Source: Fragilariopsis cylindrus CCMP1102 (taxonomy: Eukaryota; Bacillariophyta; Bacillariophyceae; Bacillariales; Bacillariaceae). Taken from it: 64,000 nucleotides of DNA. Position 1 is the stretch's first letter. Each line of letters starts with the position of its first letter. The notes beneath the pieces were generated by a model. The model saw nothing but the letters and a program-made list of their open reading frames with translations. It searched no databases and was not told the DNA's origin. Location: the NCBI GenBank assembly GCA_900095095.1, contig FMBT01000291.1:248001-312000 (forward strand), given 5' to 3'. The translations under genes were made by a program, and so were the position numbers. Shown piece by piece: positions 55,275 to 64,000 of this stretch.

Positions 55275-56717
55275 ATGCTAACAACAACAGCATCAAACAT
55301 CTCACCTTCGATTCAACAGCAACAACAAGACCAACGATTGCTATCGTCGGGAGAATCATCATCATCAGAATCATCATCAGAATCAGAAATTAACGACGAC
55401 GATATCTCGTTGTCGTCATCAACATCATTAAATCTGAGCCAGAGACAGAATCAGGGCGGTGGCGATCCTAAAAAAACCCTTGACCCTCCTCATGCTCCCT
55501 TTTCTTCAGTGTCTCCACGATCTACGTTAGATTTCCCCGATCAAAAAAATATTAACCCTGTCATGATTGCACTTAGTAGTTGTACTAAGTGTGATAACGA
55601 CAATAACTGTAAACATGACGAGAATGATGGTAACAATAACAGTAACAATAATCATGACGAGAATACTGCGGACAACAACAACAACAAGAGCAGCAGCAAA
55701 TGCAAATTTCAACCACCCAAGGCGCCTATAAATAATGTAATAAGAAGAGTATCGTTTTCAACGTTTCCGAATGAGCATGTTCATATAGATCTTGGTACTG
55801 ATTGTATTGAAACTACTGGTATTGTAGTAAACAGCAACGACGACTCATTTACAACGCTGATGACAACAACATCAACGATAATAGAAGAGGAGGAAGAATT
55901 TGAAGGAGAAGATGATGAGGATGATGATGATGAATACGATCATGAAGAAGAAGATGATGATGATGATGATGATGAATACAATCATGACGATGACGATGAC
56001 GATGACGATGAATACAATTATGAGGATGAGGATAAGTTTGATATAGAGGCGAGGGAGATCAACAAGATAATCACAGCAACAAGAATGATTGAAAATACTG
56101 CTGCTAAAACAGATTCTCGTCACACATCTACTACAGCTACTGCTACTAGGACTGATCCTTCTCCTCCAGCTCCTATTACTGCTACAACTAGAACTACTAC
56201 AAGTCCTACTACTACAAAAGAAACAAGAAGAAAGAAAATACGTTGGTCGGGACGCGTGCGTGTCCATGAGATACGACATATAAATAACATACCAGATGAT
56301 GAAAGGGAATTGATTTGGATGTCACCAATTGATTACACAATGATAAAAGTTATGGCAAAAACAACAGTATATAAAATGATGTCTGGAGAACATATAAATG
56401 ATGACAATCCTGATTTTTGTACACGAGGATTAGAATTTAGAACAAGATCTGGATCTAGAATACGCAATGCAAATAAAATGAGAAATCGTTCAGCTGTCTT
56501 GAATGAACAAGATTTACAACATGAGGAAGGTTTTTATGATCCTGAATTTATTGCGATGGCATCAATGGATGAATCATTTATTTGTAGAGAAGCAGCAAGA
56601 AATCGTGCAGAAAATGATACAAAATCTATACAATCTTATATTGATGATGTCCGTGATATTGTTTGGGGTTTACGACCATTATCAGGTAGAAACAGCAAGT
56701 ACTACTTGTACGAGTGA
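55275..56717 (+). CDS. Orphan protein of a diatom-type family (RG[LV]E family), paralogue of the gene at 58965
   Basis: 480 residues from ATG 55275. The N-terminal 300 residues are low complexity: Ser/Asn-rich, then a long Asp/Glu tract (residues about 215-255). The ordered C-terminal part reads KIRWSGRVRVHEIRHINN, ERELIWMSPIDYTMIKV, CTRGLEFRTRSG, NRSAVLNEQ and DPEFIAMASMDESFICREA. The same series of motifs occurs in the gene at 58965-59834. From memory, proteins with this [WY]xSxxDY...RG[LV]E pattern are numerous in diatoms and lack assigned function. No signal peptide or membrane span is present when starting at this ATG. Confidence 0.7.
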   Translation: MLTTTASNISPSIQQQQQDQRLLSSGESSSSESSSESEINDDDISLSSSTSLNLSQRQNQGGGDPKKTLDPPHAPFSSVSPRSTLDFPDQKNINPVMIALSSCTKCDNDNNCKHDENDGNNNSNNNHDENTADNNNNKSSSKCKFQPPKAPINNVIRRVSFSTFPNEHVHIDLGTDCIETTGIVVNSNDDSFTTLMTTTSTIIEEEEEFEGEDDEDDDDEYDHEEEDDDDDDDEYNHDDDDDDDDEYNYEDEDKFDIEAREINKIITATRMIENTAAKTDSRHTSTTATATRTDPSPPAPITATTRTTTSPTTTKETRRKKIRWSGRVRVHEIRHINNIPDDERELIWMSPIDYTMIKVMAKTTVYKMMSGEHINDDNPDFCTRGLEFRTRSGSRIRNANKMRNRSAVLNEQDLQHEEGFYDPEFIAMASMDESFICREAARNRAENDTKSIQSYIDDVRDIVWGLRPLSGRNSKYYLYE

Positions 56718-57019
56718 GTAGTAGTAATATTAGTGAAAAAGCTACTACTGTACAACAGCTACATTGCACTATTAGGACAATGGAAAATATACTATGATAT
56801 AATGATATAGACCACAAAACACAAAAAAACGGAATCATTAACTATTTGTATATACCAACTAATGAATGGTACGATTGTTTCATTGTAAATTTCATTGTAA
56901 ATGTTTGTATAGCATTATTGAAGAATTTTTTTAATTTGTATAAAACGTAGGTTGACTTTGGATTCCGTATTCATTCCATGAATAAATATTTTAACCACAC
57001 CTTAGTCCTTGATTGTTTT

Positions 57020-57329
57020 CTCATTCGCGTCCAATACCACGACGACGAAGACGAAGATTCGCAGATCGTAACATCCATACGAGATCTCCCTTTCGTGTTG
57101 GTTCCTACAGTCATTCCATTTCCTTTTACAGTACCTTAAGCAAATAATTACACATGCCCCTGTGGAGAATCAATTCATTATTTATTTTCGTCAACTTGGT
57201 CATTAGGTACGAATGTTGAAGCTTAAAAGTACGTTTAATAAGACGCGAAAACCAGCGACTAACACGATGTCGTCGAAGTCGACGTGTACTTCTGGGGTTG
57301 GGGTTACAGCTGCCCCTTAAAGAATCCAT
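57020..57329 (-). CDS. Possible small basic protein, bL34-like (tentative, structure unresolved)
   Basis: ATG 57329 opens a basic frame (TRRLRRHRVSRWFSRL, then IKRTFKLQHS); IKRTF resembles the start of ribosomal protein bL34. About 170 bases on, another frame reads TRKGDLVWMLRSANLRLRRR and GIGRE before a stop near 57030, resembling the basic C-terminus of bL34. An acceptor-like TGTAG precedes that segment, but I found no donor that keeps phase. It may be a two-exon organellar ribosomal protein with a lost base, or a chance resemblance. Confidence 0.25.
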
Positions 57330-58964
57330 TTTATTTAGTCATTAAGTTCTGCGAGTACCACTAAGTATTAATACGGAGGACGCGAATAACTCGTCTCTTT
57401 CTCCCTTCTCAAGGAGAACACAACTTTTTATACCTAAATTCTAAATTGGCTCTGTTGAATTTGAATGAATCTAAAGATATTTTTTGATTGATATTCCCAT
57501 TACACAAACACCTTCCGGAGGTTACAATAAGAACAAATAAATGATAATGGCACACTGGCAATGATGTCGTTTGTACTATTAGTATCATATTAATAATAAT
57601 AATAGTAATAATAATAATAATAAGCATTTCTTATTGTTGTTGCGTCGTTGCGTCGTTGCGTCACAAGAAGAGGAATCAGAATCAGAATCAAAAGGAAAAT
57701 ACTATGTTTGTTTCCGATAAGAAGAAGAGAGGACCAAATGCCACCAAATTGTGATAGGACTAACACATCGTTTTTTCGGCAGATTATTCCACACGAAAAT
57801 AGTACTGTATCAAATTTAGATTGCCAGAGCAGAAAATGTGGTCTTTTGACAATCTGTTGTTCTGGATGTCAGATTTGTTATATAGAATTAGAATATTTTT
57901 GTTAAAGGATGCGATCAACTTGTAGACCACTCTTCTCAACAGCAGCAATTATTCTCATTGATGTAAAGTTACCTGCAAATCATTTGTTGGTGATGTTTTC
58001 TATGAGGCACAAAATGGTGTGCAAAGACCCATTATCAGCAAAAAGTATAGAGTGAATCTTATTTTCTGAGAGGGAAAGGATATATGACATGTTTCTCCCT
58101 GTATAATCTTGCAACACACAATTTCATTCAGTTTAGGATTGTGCAGAAGTAATACATTCTTCTACAGCATCTTTTTTATGACAGCCTTGCCACGCACTGA
58201 AGTCACTAATGAATGGCACTCACAGTAATGAGAGGATGACTGTGGTACTAATTTTTCCTATACACAAATACACCTATTAGAGAGATAACTATGAATGATC
58301 TGTGTCTTGGCCAGTTTGTATAAGTGAATGTACAAGAGTCAAACAAATCTAGTGGTTCAATCTAGCTGTCAAAACATGCATGTACCTCTCTACTTTAATT
58401 GCTAATGGCTAATGTTCAGTGATGCATCTACACAAACACACAACAAAGCCAATGAACACTAACAATCAGTACACGTGTTTTGCTCCTTATTACTTAAAAC
58501 AACAGTATTAACTGGAAGTTACTTGCAACACTACTCTATTCTCGACTTAACTAGTACAAAGTTCACAGATTAATTGTGTGACATTATTACTTGGATCGTG
58601 ACAACTCCATTTCAACACGACTCGCGCCAGCACGACCGCGGAATTGCAAAGGAATTTGATAAATTTTAATACTGGTCACAATCGCCGATCGAGAATTTTA
58701 ATGAGATCGTGGAGTCTTTTTCAAATTTTCAACCATAATATGTAAAAATTGTACGACTAAAGCTGAAGTGACGGCAACTCTTACGTAAATAATATATGAT
58801 TGTACGGTAGAATAATCAATGCTTCGCGAAGACAAGTCTGATTTTTCATTTTTTCACTATTCACATTAATATTCGCCAATCGAGAATTTTAATGGTTTGT
58901 ACCAACTCAAGACATAATATATTTTCTCTCAATCACCACCCACCCACCCAACCACCGCACCATT
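57330..58964. other. 1.6 kb noncoding stretch
   Basis: An 85-codon Cys-containing ORF at 57648-57905 has no recognisable domain. An AAT microsatellite lies at 57594-57622 and GCGTCGTT repeats near 57640-57660. GAGAATTTTAATG, preceded by CGATC or CAATC, occurs at 58690 and 58881. No supported gene. Confidence 0.45.
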
Positions 58965-59834
58965 ATGCCTCCCTTAAATGCATTCATCGATGCCGAAGTT
59001 TCAGTTACCATAGAATCTCCTGATAATATTGAGGGTAGCAAAGAAAGTTCTTTCAGAAGCAGTTCCAGTACGAGTAGCTTTGATCGGGAGCTGAACGAAC
59101 TTGACGATCCTGCGTGGAAATTCGCTTTGGCTCCTCCAACAACAACAACAATATCAAGAAGAAGAAAAAGAAGTCGCAATAACAATAAGTTAGTAGTGAC
59201 TTTCAATCCACAGGTTCAATTGGAATATCTTCCTAATCGTTACGATTGGCCAGTGGAAGAGAAGGCATCACGATGGATTTCCGCCAACGAGTACATTATC
59301 TTTCAACTTGATATATCGAACACAGTATTTTTGTTAAGGAATGATCCACAATCGATTGATGATGACTCATATTCCTCTAGAGGAGTTGAATGTAAAGACC
59401 CAATAGCTACGCGGCGTCGACGGAACACAAGAAAGGAAGCAAGGACTGTCGTACTTGAAAGGCAAAAGATACGAAAACAACAACAACAAATGATTGATGA
59501 ACAAAAACAAGATGATGATGATGTTGATGTTGATGATTCTATATATTTGATTGCGAGTATGTACAGTCACATTGCAAAGAATTCAATGATACAGGCGTTG
59601 GACTTTGCTGCGCAGGATGAATTGGACGTTAAAAACAATCTTGACAGTGTAGACGATTGCTTCTTTGATAATAATTGGATTAGCTCAGTCTCAGTCTCAT
59701 CATCATCAAATAGTACAAGTAGTGGAAATTCATCCTCGACCAGTTCGGTGGATCTTCTTTCGCCACCCGATGACGATGACGGACGACGACGACAAGTTTG
59801 GTTTTTGTATTTTGGGAGATACGCTTGGGTTTGA
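58965..59834 (+). CDS. Orphan protein of the same RG[LV]E family
   Basis: 289 residues. Ordered segments parallel the gene at 55275: KLVVTFNPQVQLEYLPNR, EEKASRWISANEYIIFQLD, YSSRGVECKD, a basic helix with KEARTVVLERQKIRKQQQQ, and YLIASMYSHIAKNSMIQAL, followed by an acidic then Ser-rich tail. This copy lacks the long acidic N-terminus. It was probably generated by duplication, followed by strong divergence, since the sequence outside the motifs does not match. Function unknown. Confidence 0.7.
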   Translation: MPPLNAFIDAEVSVTIESPDNIEGSKESSFRSSSSTSSFDRELNELDDPAWKFALAPPTTTTISRRRKRSRNNNKLVVTFNPQVQLEYLPNRYDWPVEEKASRWISANEYIIFQLDISNTVFLLRNDPQSIDDDSYSSRGVECKDPIATRRRRNTRKEARTVVLERQKIRKQQQQMIDEQKQDDDDVDVDDSIYLIASMYSHIAKNSMIQALDFAAQDELDVKNNLDSVDDCFFDNNWISSVSVSSSSNSTSSGNSSSTSSVDLLSPPDDDDGRRRQVWFLYFGRYAWV

Positions 59835-60260
59835 TAATTCTTGGTTGAGGGGGGATGCTGATGTTTGATTTTGTTCTATTTAAGATTTTGTGAATATATT
59901 ATGTATATTAATTTTGTCACCACACATATCTCAGTAGAAACGATCGCGGGAGAATATATTATTTTTCAAAGGGAGCAAACAACACACGTGGGAATCAACT
60001 GTCAACAATAGTACCGAAAGAATGTATTGTAACTTGGTTAGAGGCTCTAATTTATAATTTATGACTGTGATAATAACTGCGAAACTTTATGACATAGTCA
60101 CATCTAAGCGTAGGTTGATAATAAGTTCTTTAAATATCTCGACTATTTATACGCCCCGAAATAAAAAAGAATTCACTTACTACTATTGGTTGCATCATTA
60201 TTATTATTATTTACTGCTGGGTCTCTTTTTTCGCTGCCATTGACACCTTAATAACAACAT

Positions 60261-60840
60261 GATATTTATTAACCATTGACGTATTCGGGATTGGAGACCT
60301 GACGAATATTTAAATTCGTCAGGTCTTCAAGATAGATCATCCTAAAGTTTACTATTTACATGATATTATTTATTAACCATCGACGTATTTGGGATTGGTG
60401 ATAATAGCTTTTATGACGCGCGCGACATTAAATATTCTTCTGGTCTTCACGATTATCCTAAAGTTTACTATTTTCCATGATATTATTTATTAACCATTGA
60501 CGTATTTGGGATTGGTGATAATACTTGTAGCTTTTGCTTACGACGCGACATTACTTATTCTTCTGTTCTTATATCTTCAAGATTATCCTAAAGTTTACTA
60601 TTTTCCATGATATTATTTATTAACCATTGAAGTATTTGGGATTGGTGATATTAGCTTTTGCTTGCGACGCGATATTACATATTCTTCTGTTCTTATATCT
60701 TCAAGATTATCCTAAAGTTTATTATTATACATCATGATATTATTTATTAACCATTGAAGTATTTGGGATTGGTGTAATAGCTTTTGCTTGCGACGCGACA
60801 TTACATTATTCTTCTCGTCTTCATGACGTGATACAGAATA
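60261..60840 (+). repeat. Tandem array of about 104-130-bp units, five copies
   Basis: TTATTAACCAT(T/C)GA(C/A)GTATTYGGGATTGG recurs with AACCAT at 60271, 60375, 60492, 60622 and about 60749. Units also share CCTAAAGTTTA, GACGCGA and TATTCTTCT blocks. Copies 3-5 are the most alike, which suggests recent growth from that side. Confidence 0.88.
60296..60325. repeat. Perfect 12-bp inverted repeat, 6-base loop
   Basis: Arms GACCTGACGAAT and ATTCGTCAGGTC around ATTTAA, inside unit 1 of the array only. Confidence 0.9.
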
Positions 60841-61408
60841 TTATGTGATTATGTGACACACCATATATATGTTCTTTCCGTAATAGCGCGTAATTGTGGG
60901 AGGGATTGCTAGTTCTTGTGTTACGACTATGACTGCTAAAATCTCCAGATCCAATGAACTGCGGCCGTTAAGTGATCTTACATATAGCAAGTCATTCACA
61001 AAAATCTGCTCTTGCAGCTCACACTCAAAAGTTCTTCGCAGCAGTAGCACCTCGGCGACACTTCAATGTCCGCTAGCGGTATTAACCAAATTTAGATCGT
61101 TCCAAAACATAGCAGCGTACTTCGTACTGAGTGAATTTCTTCGCAATTATTCAATCACAGCTTTAAGTATATTTCATTTCATCAAAGAATAAACAAAGCA
61201 GTAACAACGTCTCTATACTACGCACTTACTATCAACAATCAACTAATACCAAAAGTCTATATCAACAGTCAACTAATACCAAAAGTCTGAAGAAATCAAG
61301 CATCATTCATCATCGCAGCAAAGTAGTATTTCAAAGAGAAGAGTAGTAGAAAGGTCTCTATAAATACGCACTTATTATTACTCTAAGTAGCAATCAACTA
61401 ATCATCTA

Positions 61409-62791
61409 ATGTTGTCAGCATCGAATCTACCATCATTACCACCCCGTGCTATTGAAGGTTCTATAGGAAGTCGAATTCGAGTCGTCCTTGGCAATACAAG
61501 TCAGAATTGGCTCTTATTATTGAATCATGATGATGGCAATCGGAAATGGCAAGAACAATACTGGAATAATATTCCTAACGGGTTAGAAAGAGAAATTGAA
61601 AAATGTATTGCAAAAGGAGGGAATACAAAAGAAGTAGATTTTGGGCCAGGTGGGGAATACTATCATAAAAGTATTGAACGAGATTGTATCGAGCATTCAT
61701 GGTCGGATAATACTGATGCAAAGTCGACAATCAAGCAGAAATTTGCAGATCAAACAGAACAATCTGTACTGCATCCATCATCAATATCGCCTGCAGTAAA
61801 AGTTTCCTTTGGTTCTTCTGATTCCACAGCTGAGGCATATGTTGTATTAGCAGGTGACAACGATCCCTGTACTTCCATGTTAAATCATCAACTGCTATCT
61901 AGAATTAAAGATATGAAATTGAAAGGAAAAGATATCAATTTTATTCGGCTCTTCATTTGTTGTGGATATTACATAGACGATGAAGAAGGTACCCAATGGG
62001 ACTTTTTAGGGACTGATTGTAACCAAGAGCTCAACAAGAAGGAAACTGTAAACGACATTGCTGTATCAGGAGATGGTAGCTGGCTCGTCATTCGGCCAAA
62101 TCACTATGCTGGAAGTAATGGAGGGAGCCATCCCATGTTACACCGACTTAATCAGTTCTATAATGATCAAGGACAAAGAAATGATAGACGGAACCATGAG
62201 ATTCAACAATACCCTGACCAGATTAGACGTCGCGAACGTGAAGGAAGGGAAAGCGCAGAGGGAATCGCTAAAGAAACGAGAGAGCGTAAAGCAACAGAGC
62301 GTGGAGAAATGGGAGAAGGGGGAAATGAACAGGATAATGAAATTGCAGCAGTTCTCGAGGAACTTCCATCAGAGTTCGAGGACCGTATCATGGAGGAATT
62401 AAAAGATATAACAGAGCAAGAAGGACGTTTACGTGAGAAGAGAAACTCCCTGCAGGCATCTCTTGATAATAGAGGTCGAATTGATGCAGAGAATATCAAT
62501 AATAATGATAGTAATAATACCAATAACGACAACGATAACGACAATTCAAGAGATGCTTCGTCATCATATCAAAATAGAGGACGAATTGATGCCGAGAATA
62601 ACAATGATAACAATACCAATAACGACAACGATAATACAACAAATACTTCGTCGCCGTCATCTGGTACCTCTGCCTATTGTGTAATATGTCAGACGGGACC
62701 TGCATCAGCAGCAATTACGCCTGTATCAAGCAGACTGTGTTCGTTGTGTCGTGGTGAAATGATAAGTTCATTGGAAATGAAAATGTATTAA
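61409..62791 (+). CDS. Orphan protein with coiled coil, duplicated NRGRIDAEN cassette and C-terminal four-Cys motif
   Basis: 460 residues, intact. The N-terminal 240 residues look folded (IGSRIRVVLGNTSQNWLLLL; AYVVLAGDNDP; INFIRLFICCGYY; DGSWLVIRPNHYAG). Then comes a charged helical region likely to form a coiled coil (RRREREGRESAEGIAKETRE; MEELKDITEQEGRLREK), a 35-residue unit beginning NRGRIDAEN that is repeated once with an Asn/Asp tail, and a C-terminal C-x2-C...C-x2-C cluster (YCVICQTGPA; LCSLCRGEM) resembling a half RING or zinc ribbon. I do not recognise the family. Confidence 0.65.
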   Translation: MLSASNLPSLPPRAIEGSIGSRIRVVLGNTSQNWLLLLNHDDGNRKWQEQYWNNIPNGLEREIEKCIAKGGNTKEVDFGPGGEYYHKSIERDCIEHSWSDNTDAKSTIKQKFADQTEQSVLHPSSISPAVKVSFGSSDSTAEAYVVLAGDNDPCTSMLNHQLLSRIKDMKLKGKDINFIRLFICCGYYIDDEEGTQWDFLGTDCNQELNKKETVNDIAVSGDGSWLVIRPNHYAGSNGGSHPMLHRLNQFYNDQGQRNDRRNHEIQQYPDQIRRREREGRESAEGIAKETRERKATERGEMGEGGNEQDNEIAAVLEELPSEFEDRIMEELKDITEQEGRLREKRNSLQASLDNRGRIDAENINNNDSNNTNNDNDNDNSRDASSSYQNRGRIDAENNNDNNTNNDNDNTTNTSSPSSGTSAYCVICQTGPASAAITPVSSRLCSLCRGEMISSLEMKMY

Positions 62792-63108
62792 TCTACGATA
62801 TAAACCAATTTTGAATATTTCGGTCAGATGACATTAAAATTATATGCTGGCAACAAATCAATGATTACCTATGAATAATACTATTGAACCATTACAGTAA
62901 CGTATTAGTTTGAAGTTAAAATTAACTCGTATATTTATACTATAGCATCTATTAGTCTAGTAAAAATGCACTAGTAGAATTATTATCGCCATCGTCATCG
63001 TTCATAAGGACGGCATAAGAAGCATTCACGAAATAAAGATAAGATCTTTCCTTTGTGGGTTCTAAGTGTGGTCGCATTCCCTGAAGAAATGAATACTACT
63101 AAGTATAG
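62792..63108. other. Convergent 3' intergenic region
   Basis: Short AT-rich spacer between the convergent orphan gene and the DEPDC5-like gene; no gene seen. Confidence 0.5.
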
Positions 63109-63533
63109 TTAAGATTGTTGATCTCCGCCAAGATTCACGCCCCTCGACGGTAGTGATTCTACCATATCGAACACTTCCTTCATGATTGATTTTGCGATGT
63201 CTCTAAACATATTTTCATCGCTAGCATGCCGATGGTTCTCAACTCCAGCCAAAATCACTTTTCCTTGACGATCAGTCATTTTGCGAATGAAAAGAGCACC
63301 GGAACGATGTACAAATTGTGGAGAGGAAATGGCTTTAACTCTTCCGGACCGATAGTGCGGAAATCTATAGTCATCACTATTATTGATGCATTCGAGAAAT
63401 TGTGGACTTGTAATGGTAATACCATCGTATACGAAGTCCAGTTCGGAGAGAGCGTCTTCGACCGCTTCAGCCTTCTTCGTATCTCTGATTGTAATGAACG
63501 TTGGTACCGAAAGCTGACAGATGGCAAATACAG

Positions 63534-63568
<35 letters not shown>

Positions 63569-63980
63569 CACAGCGAAACGGAAAAGAGTGAGAGTTTGTA
63601 TCAGACAAATAACACAGCAAAGAGAGGAGGATCTAACTTATAGGACTTACAGCGTGGATAAAGAGATCCCAAGAAACCGTTGTCTGTGGAAAGCTGATGA
63701 AGTTTAACCCGAATTGTGTAAAGCGTCGTTGTAGAAGCTGCACCTGAGTTTCAACTTTAGCGGAACTGGCAACTAGCCAGTTAAACATGATTCTATACGT
63801 CGTCGATGTATCGAAAGTAGCACTAATCGCAATCTCTATCCATTCGAAGGGATCCTTTTTTCCTCTTAATAGCTGGACTGGAAAGCGTATCATAGTGTCT
63901 GTCATATCATGTCGAGCTTTCGTAAAATTGTCTTCGGTTTCTTCGTTTTTCATACTTGACTTAACAATTTTCACATTCAA
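63109..63980 (-). CDS. DEPDC5: DEPDC5/IML1 homologue, C-terminal end (partial; gene continues past the right edge)
   Basis: DEPDC5/Iml1 is a GATOR1 subunit that restrains TORC1 when amino acids are scarce. Visible exons 63980-63651 and 63513-63109 join in phase through a 137-nt intron (GCT|GTAAGT...GTCAG|CTT). The first holds PFEWIEIAISATFDTSTTYR, FNWLVASSAKVETQVQLLQR and FGLNFISFPQ, aligning by eye with the WVxLxxDTxFxPxxxYRxxxxWLVAxxxKV block of the human C-terminal domain. The second has SPQFLECINN, SPQFVHRSGALFIR and a short end after NLGGDQQS. The frame at 63980 may extend upstream; the DEP and SHEN/NPRL-binding domains would lie outside the window. Confidence 0.75.
63537..63566 (+). repeat. 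(AT)15 microsatellite next to the DEPDC5 intron acceptor
   Basis: Fifteen AT units inside the intron, about 22 bases upstream (in transcript sense) of the acceptor AG. Confidence 0.9.
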
Positions 63981-64000
63981 CTTCGAATCCGAAGTGTCTT

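Larger units (their letters stand above)
59835..61408. other. Intergenic with tandem repeats
   Basis: Apart from the 60.26-60.84 kb array, sequence is AT-rich. At 61245-61287 CAACAGTCAACTAATACCAA-like sequence is duplicated in tandem. A 98-codon ORF at 60896-61192 has no recognisable feature and is not called. Confidence 0.45.

Noticed and set aside
57648-57905. 85-codon ORF with C-terminal Cys residues
   Set aside because: No family resemblance and no supporting context; Cys spacing does not match a zinc finger.
60261-60840. Centromere or telomere-type satellite
   Set aside because: Only five units, ordinary gene neighbours on both sides, and no telomeric motif.

Overview
The window is nuclear DNA of a photosynthetic stramenopile, almost certainly a diatom. 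The evidence is: several N-termini with a signal peptide followed by an AF/AFVP/AFAP-type plastid-entry motif; short spliceosomal introns (about 100-400 nt, mostly GTAAGT or GTATGT to AG); Asn/Asp/Ser/Gln-rich low-complexity stretches inside enzymes; a membrane-anchored AdoMet decarboxylase/aminopropyltransferase fusion of the type linked to silica-associated long-chain polyamines; and two members of what looks like a diatom-specific family. The sequence is AT-rich and genes lie on both strands with no operons.

Layout. 1-6.6 kb is a tyrosine-recombinase retrotransposon (DIRS-like) cut by the left edge: a Gag-like ORF with RGG and CCCH motifs, RT-RNase H, and an overlapping tyrosine recombinase. 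An unknown ORF (6.6-7.2 kb) converges on it. 8.3-15.8 kb has a RsmB-type rRNA methyltransferase, 2.3 kb of noncoding DNA, tRNA-Ala(TGC), a TrmB-like methyltransferase and a frameshifted Mu-like GST. 16-25 kb has a frameshifted isoprenylcysteine methylesterase, a small plastid protein, calmodulin-lysine methyltransferase and a cyclic-nucleotide phosphodiesterase. 26.5-35.5 kb has a family II pyrophosphatase, an orphan gene with DERSLCSK repeats, plastid trigger factor, and a MYND-SET reading frame that continues into a JmjC domain. 36-46 kb has a nitroreductase-like protein, a plastid NDH2/SelD-type flavoprotein, an LRAT-domain protein, a DUF1749 hydrolase and the polyamine fusion enzyme. 47-54.4 kb has cysteine synthase, the D1 C-terminal processing protease CtpA, and a TruA/PUS1-type pseudouridine synthase whose terminal exon sits in a tandem array. 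55-64 kb has two paralogous orphan genes, a tandem repeat array, an orphan with a four-Cys C-terminus, and the C-terminal end of a DEPDC5/IML1 homologue cut by the right edge.

The genes do not form one pathway. Themes are plastid maintenance (RsmB, trigger factor, CtpA, NDH-like flavoprotein, small AFAP protein), RNA modification (RsmB, TrmB-like, PUS), protein methylation or hydroxylation (CaMKMT, SET-JmjC, ICME) and silica-related polyamines.

The points most worth following are the apparent SET-JmjC fusion, the tandem array of duplicated terminal exons behind the PUS gene, an intron whose 5' part is a copy of the preceding exon, the inverted palindromic repeats in the retroelement, and the nine inferred one-base deletions, all in the -1 sense, confined to three genes. 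That last pattern may reflect sequence quality. All function calls come from reading motifs; no database search was possible.
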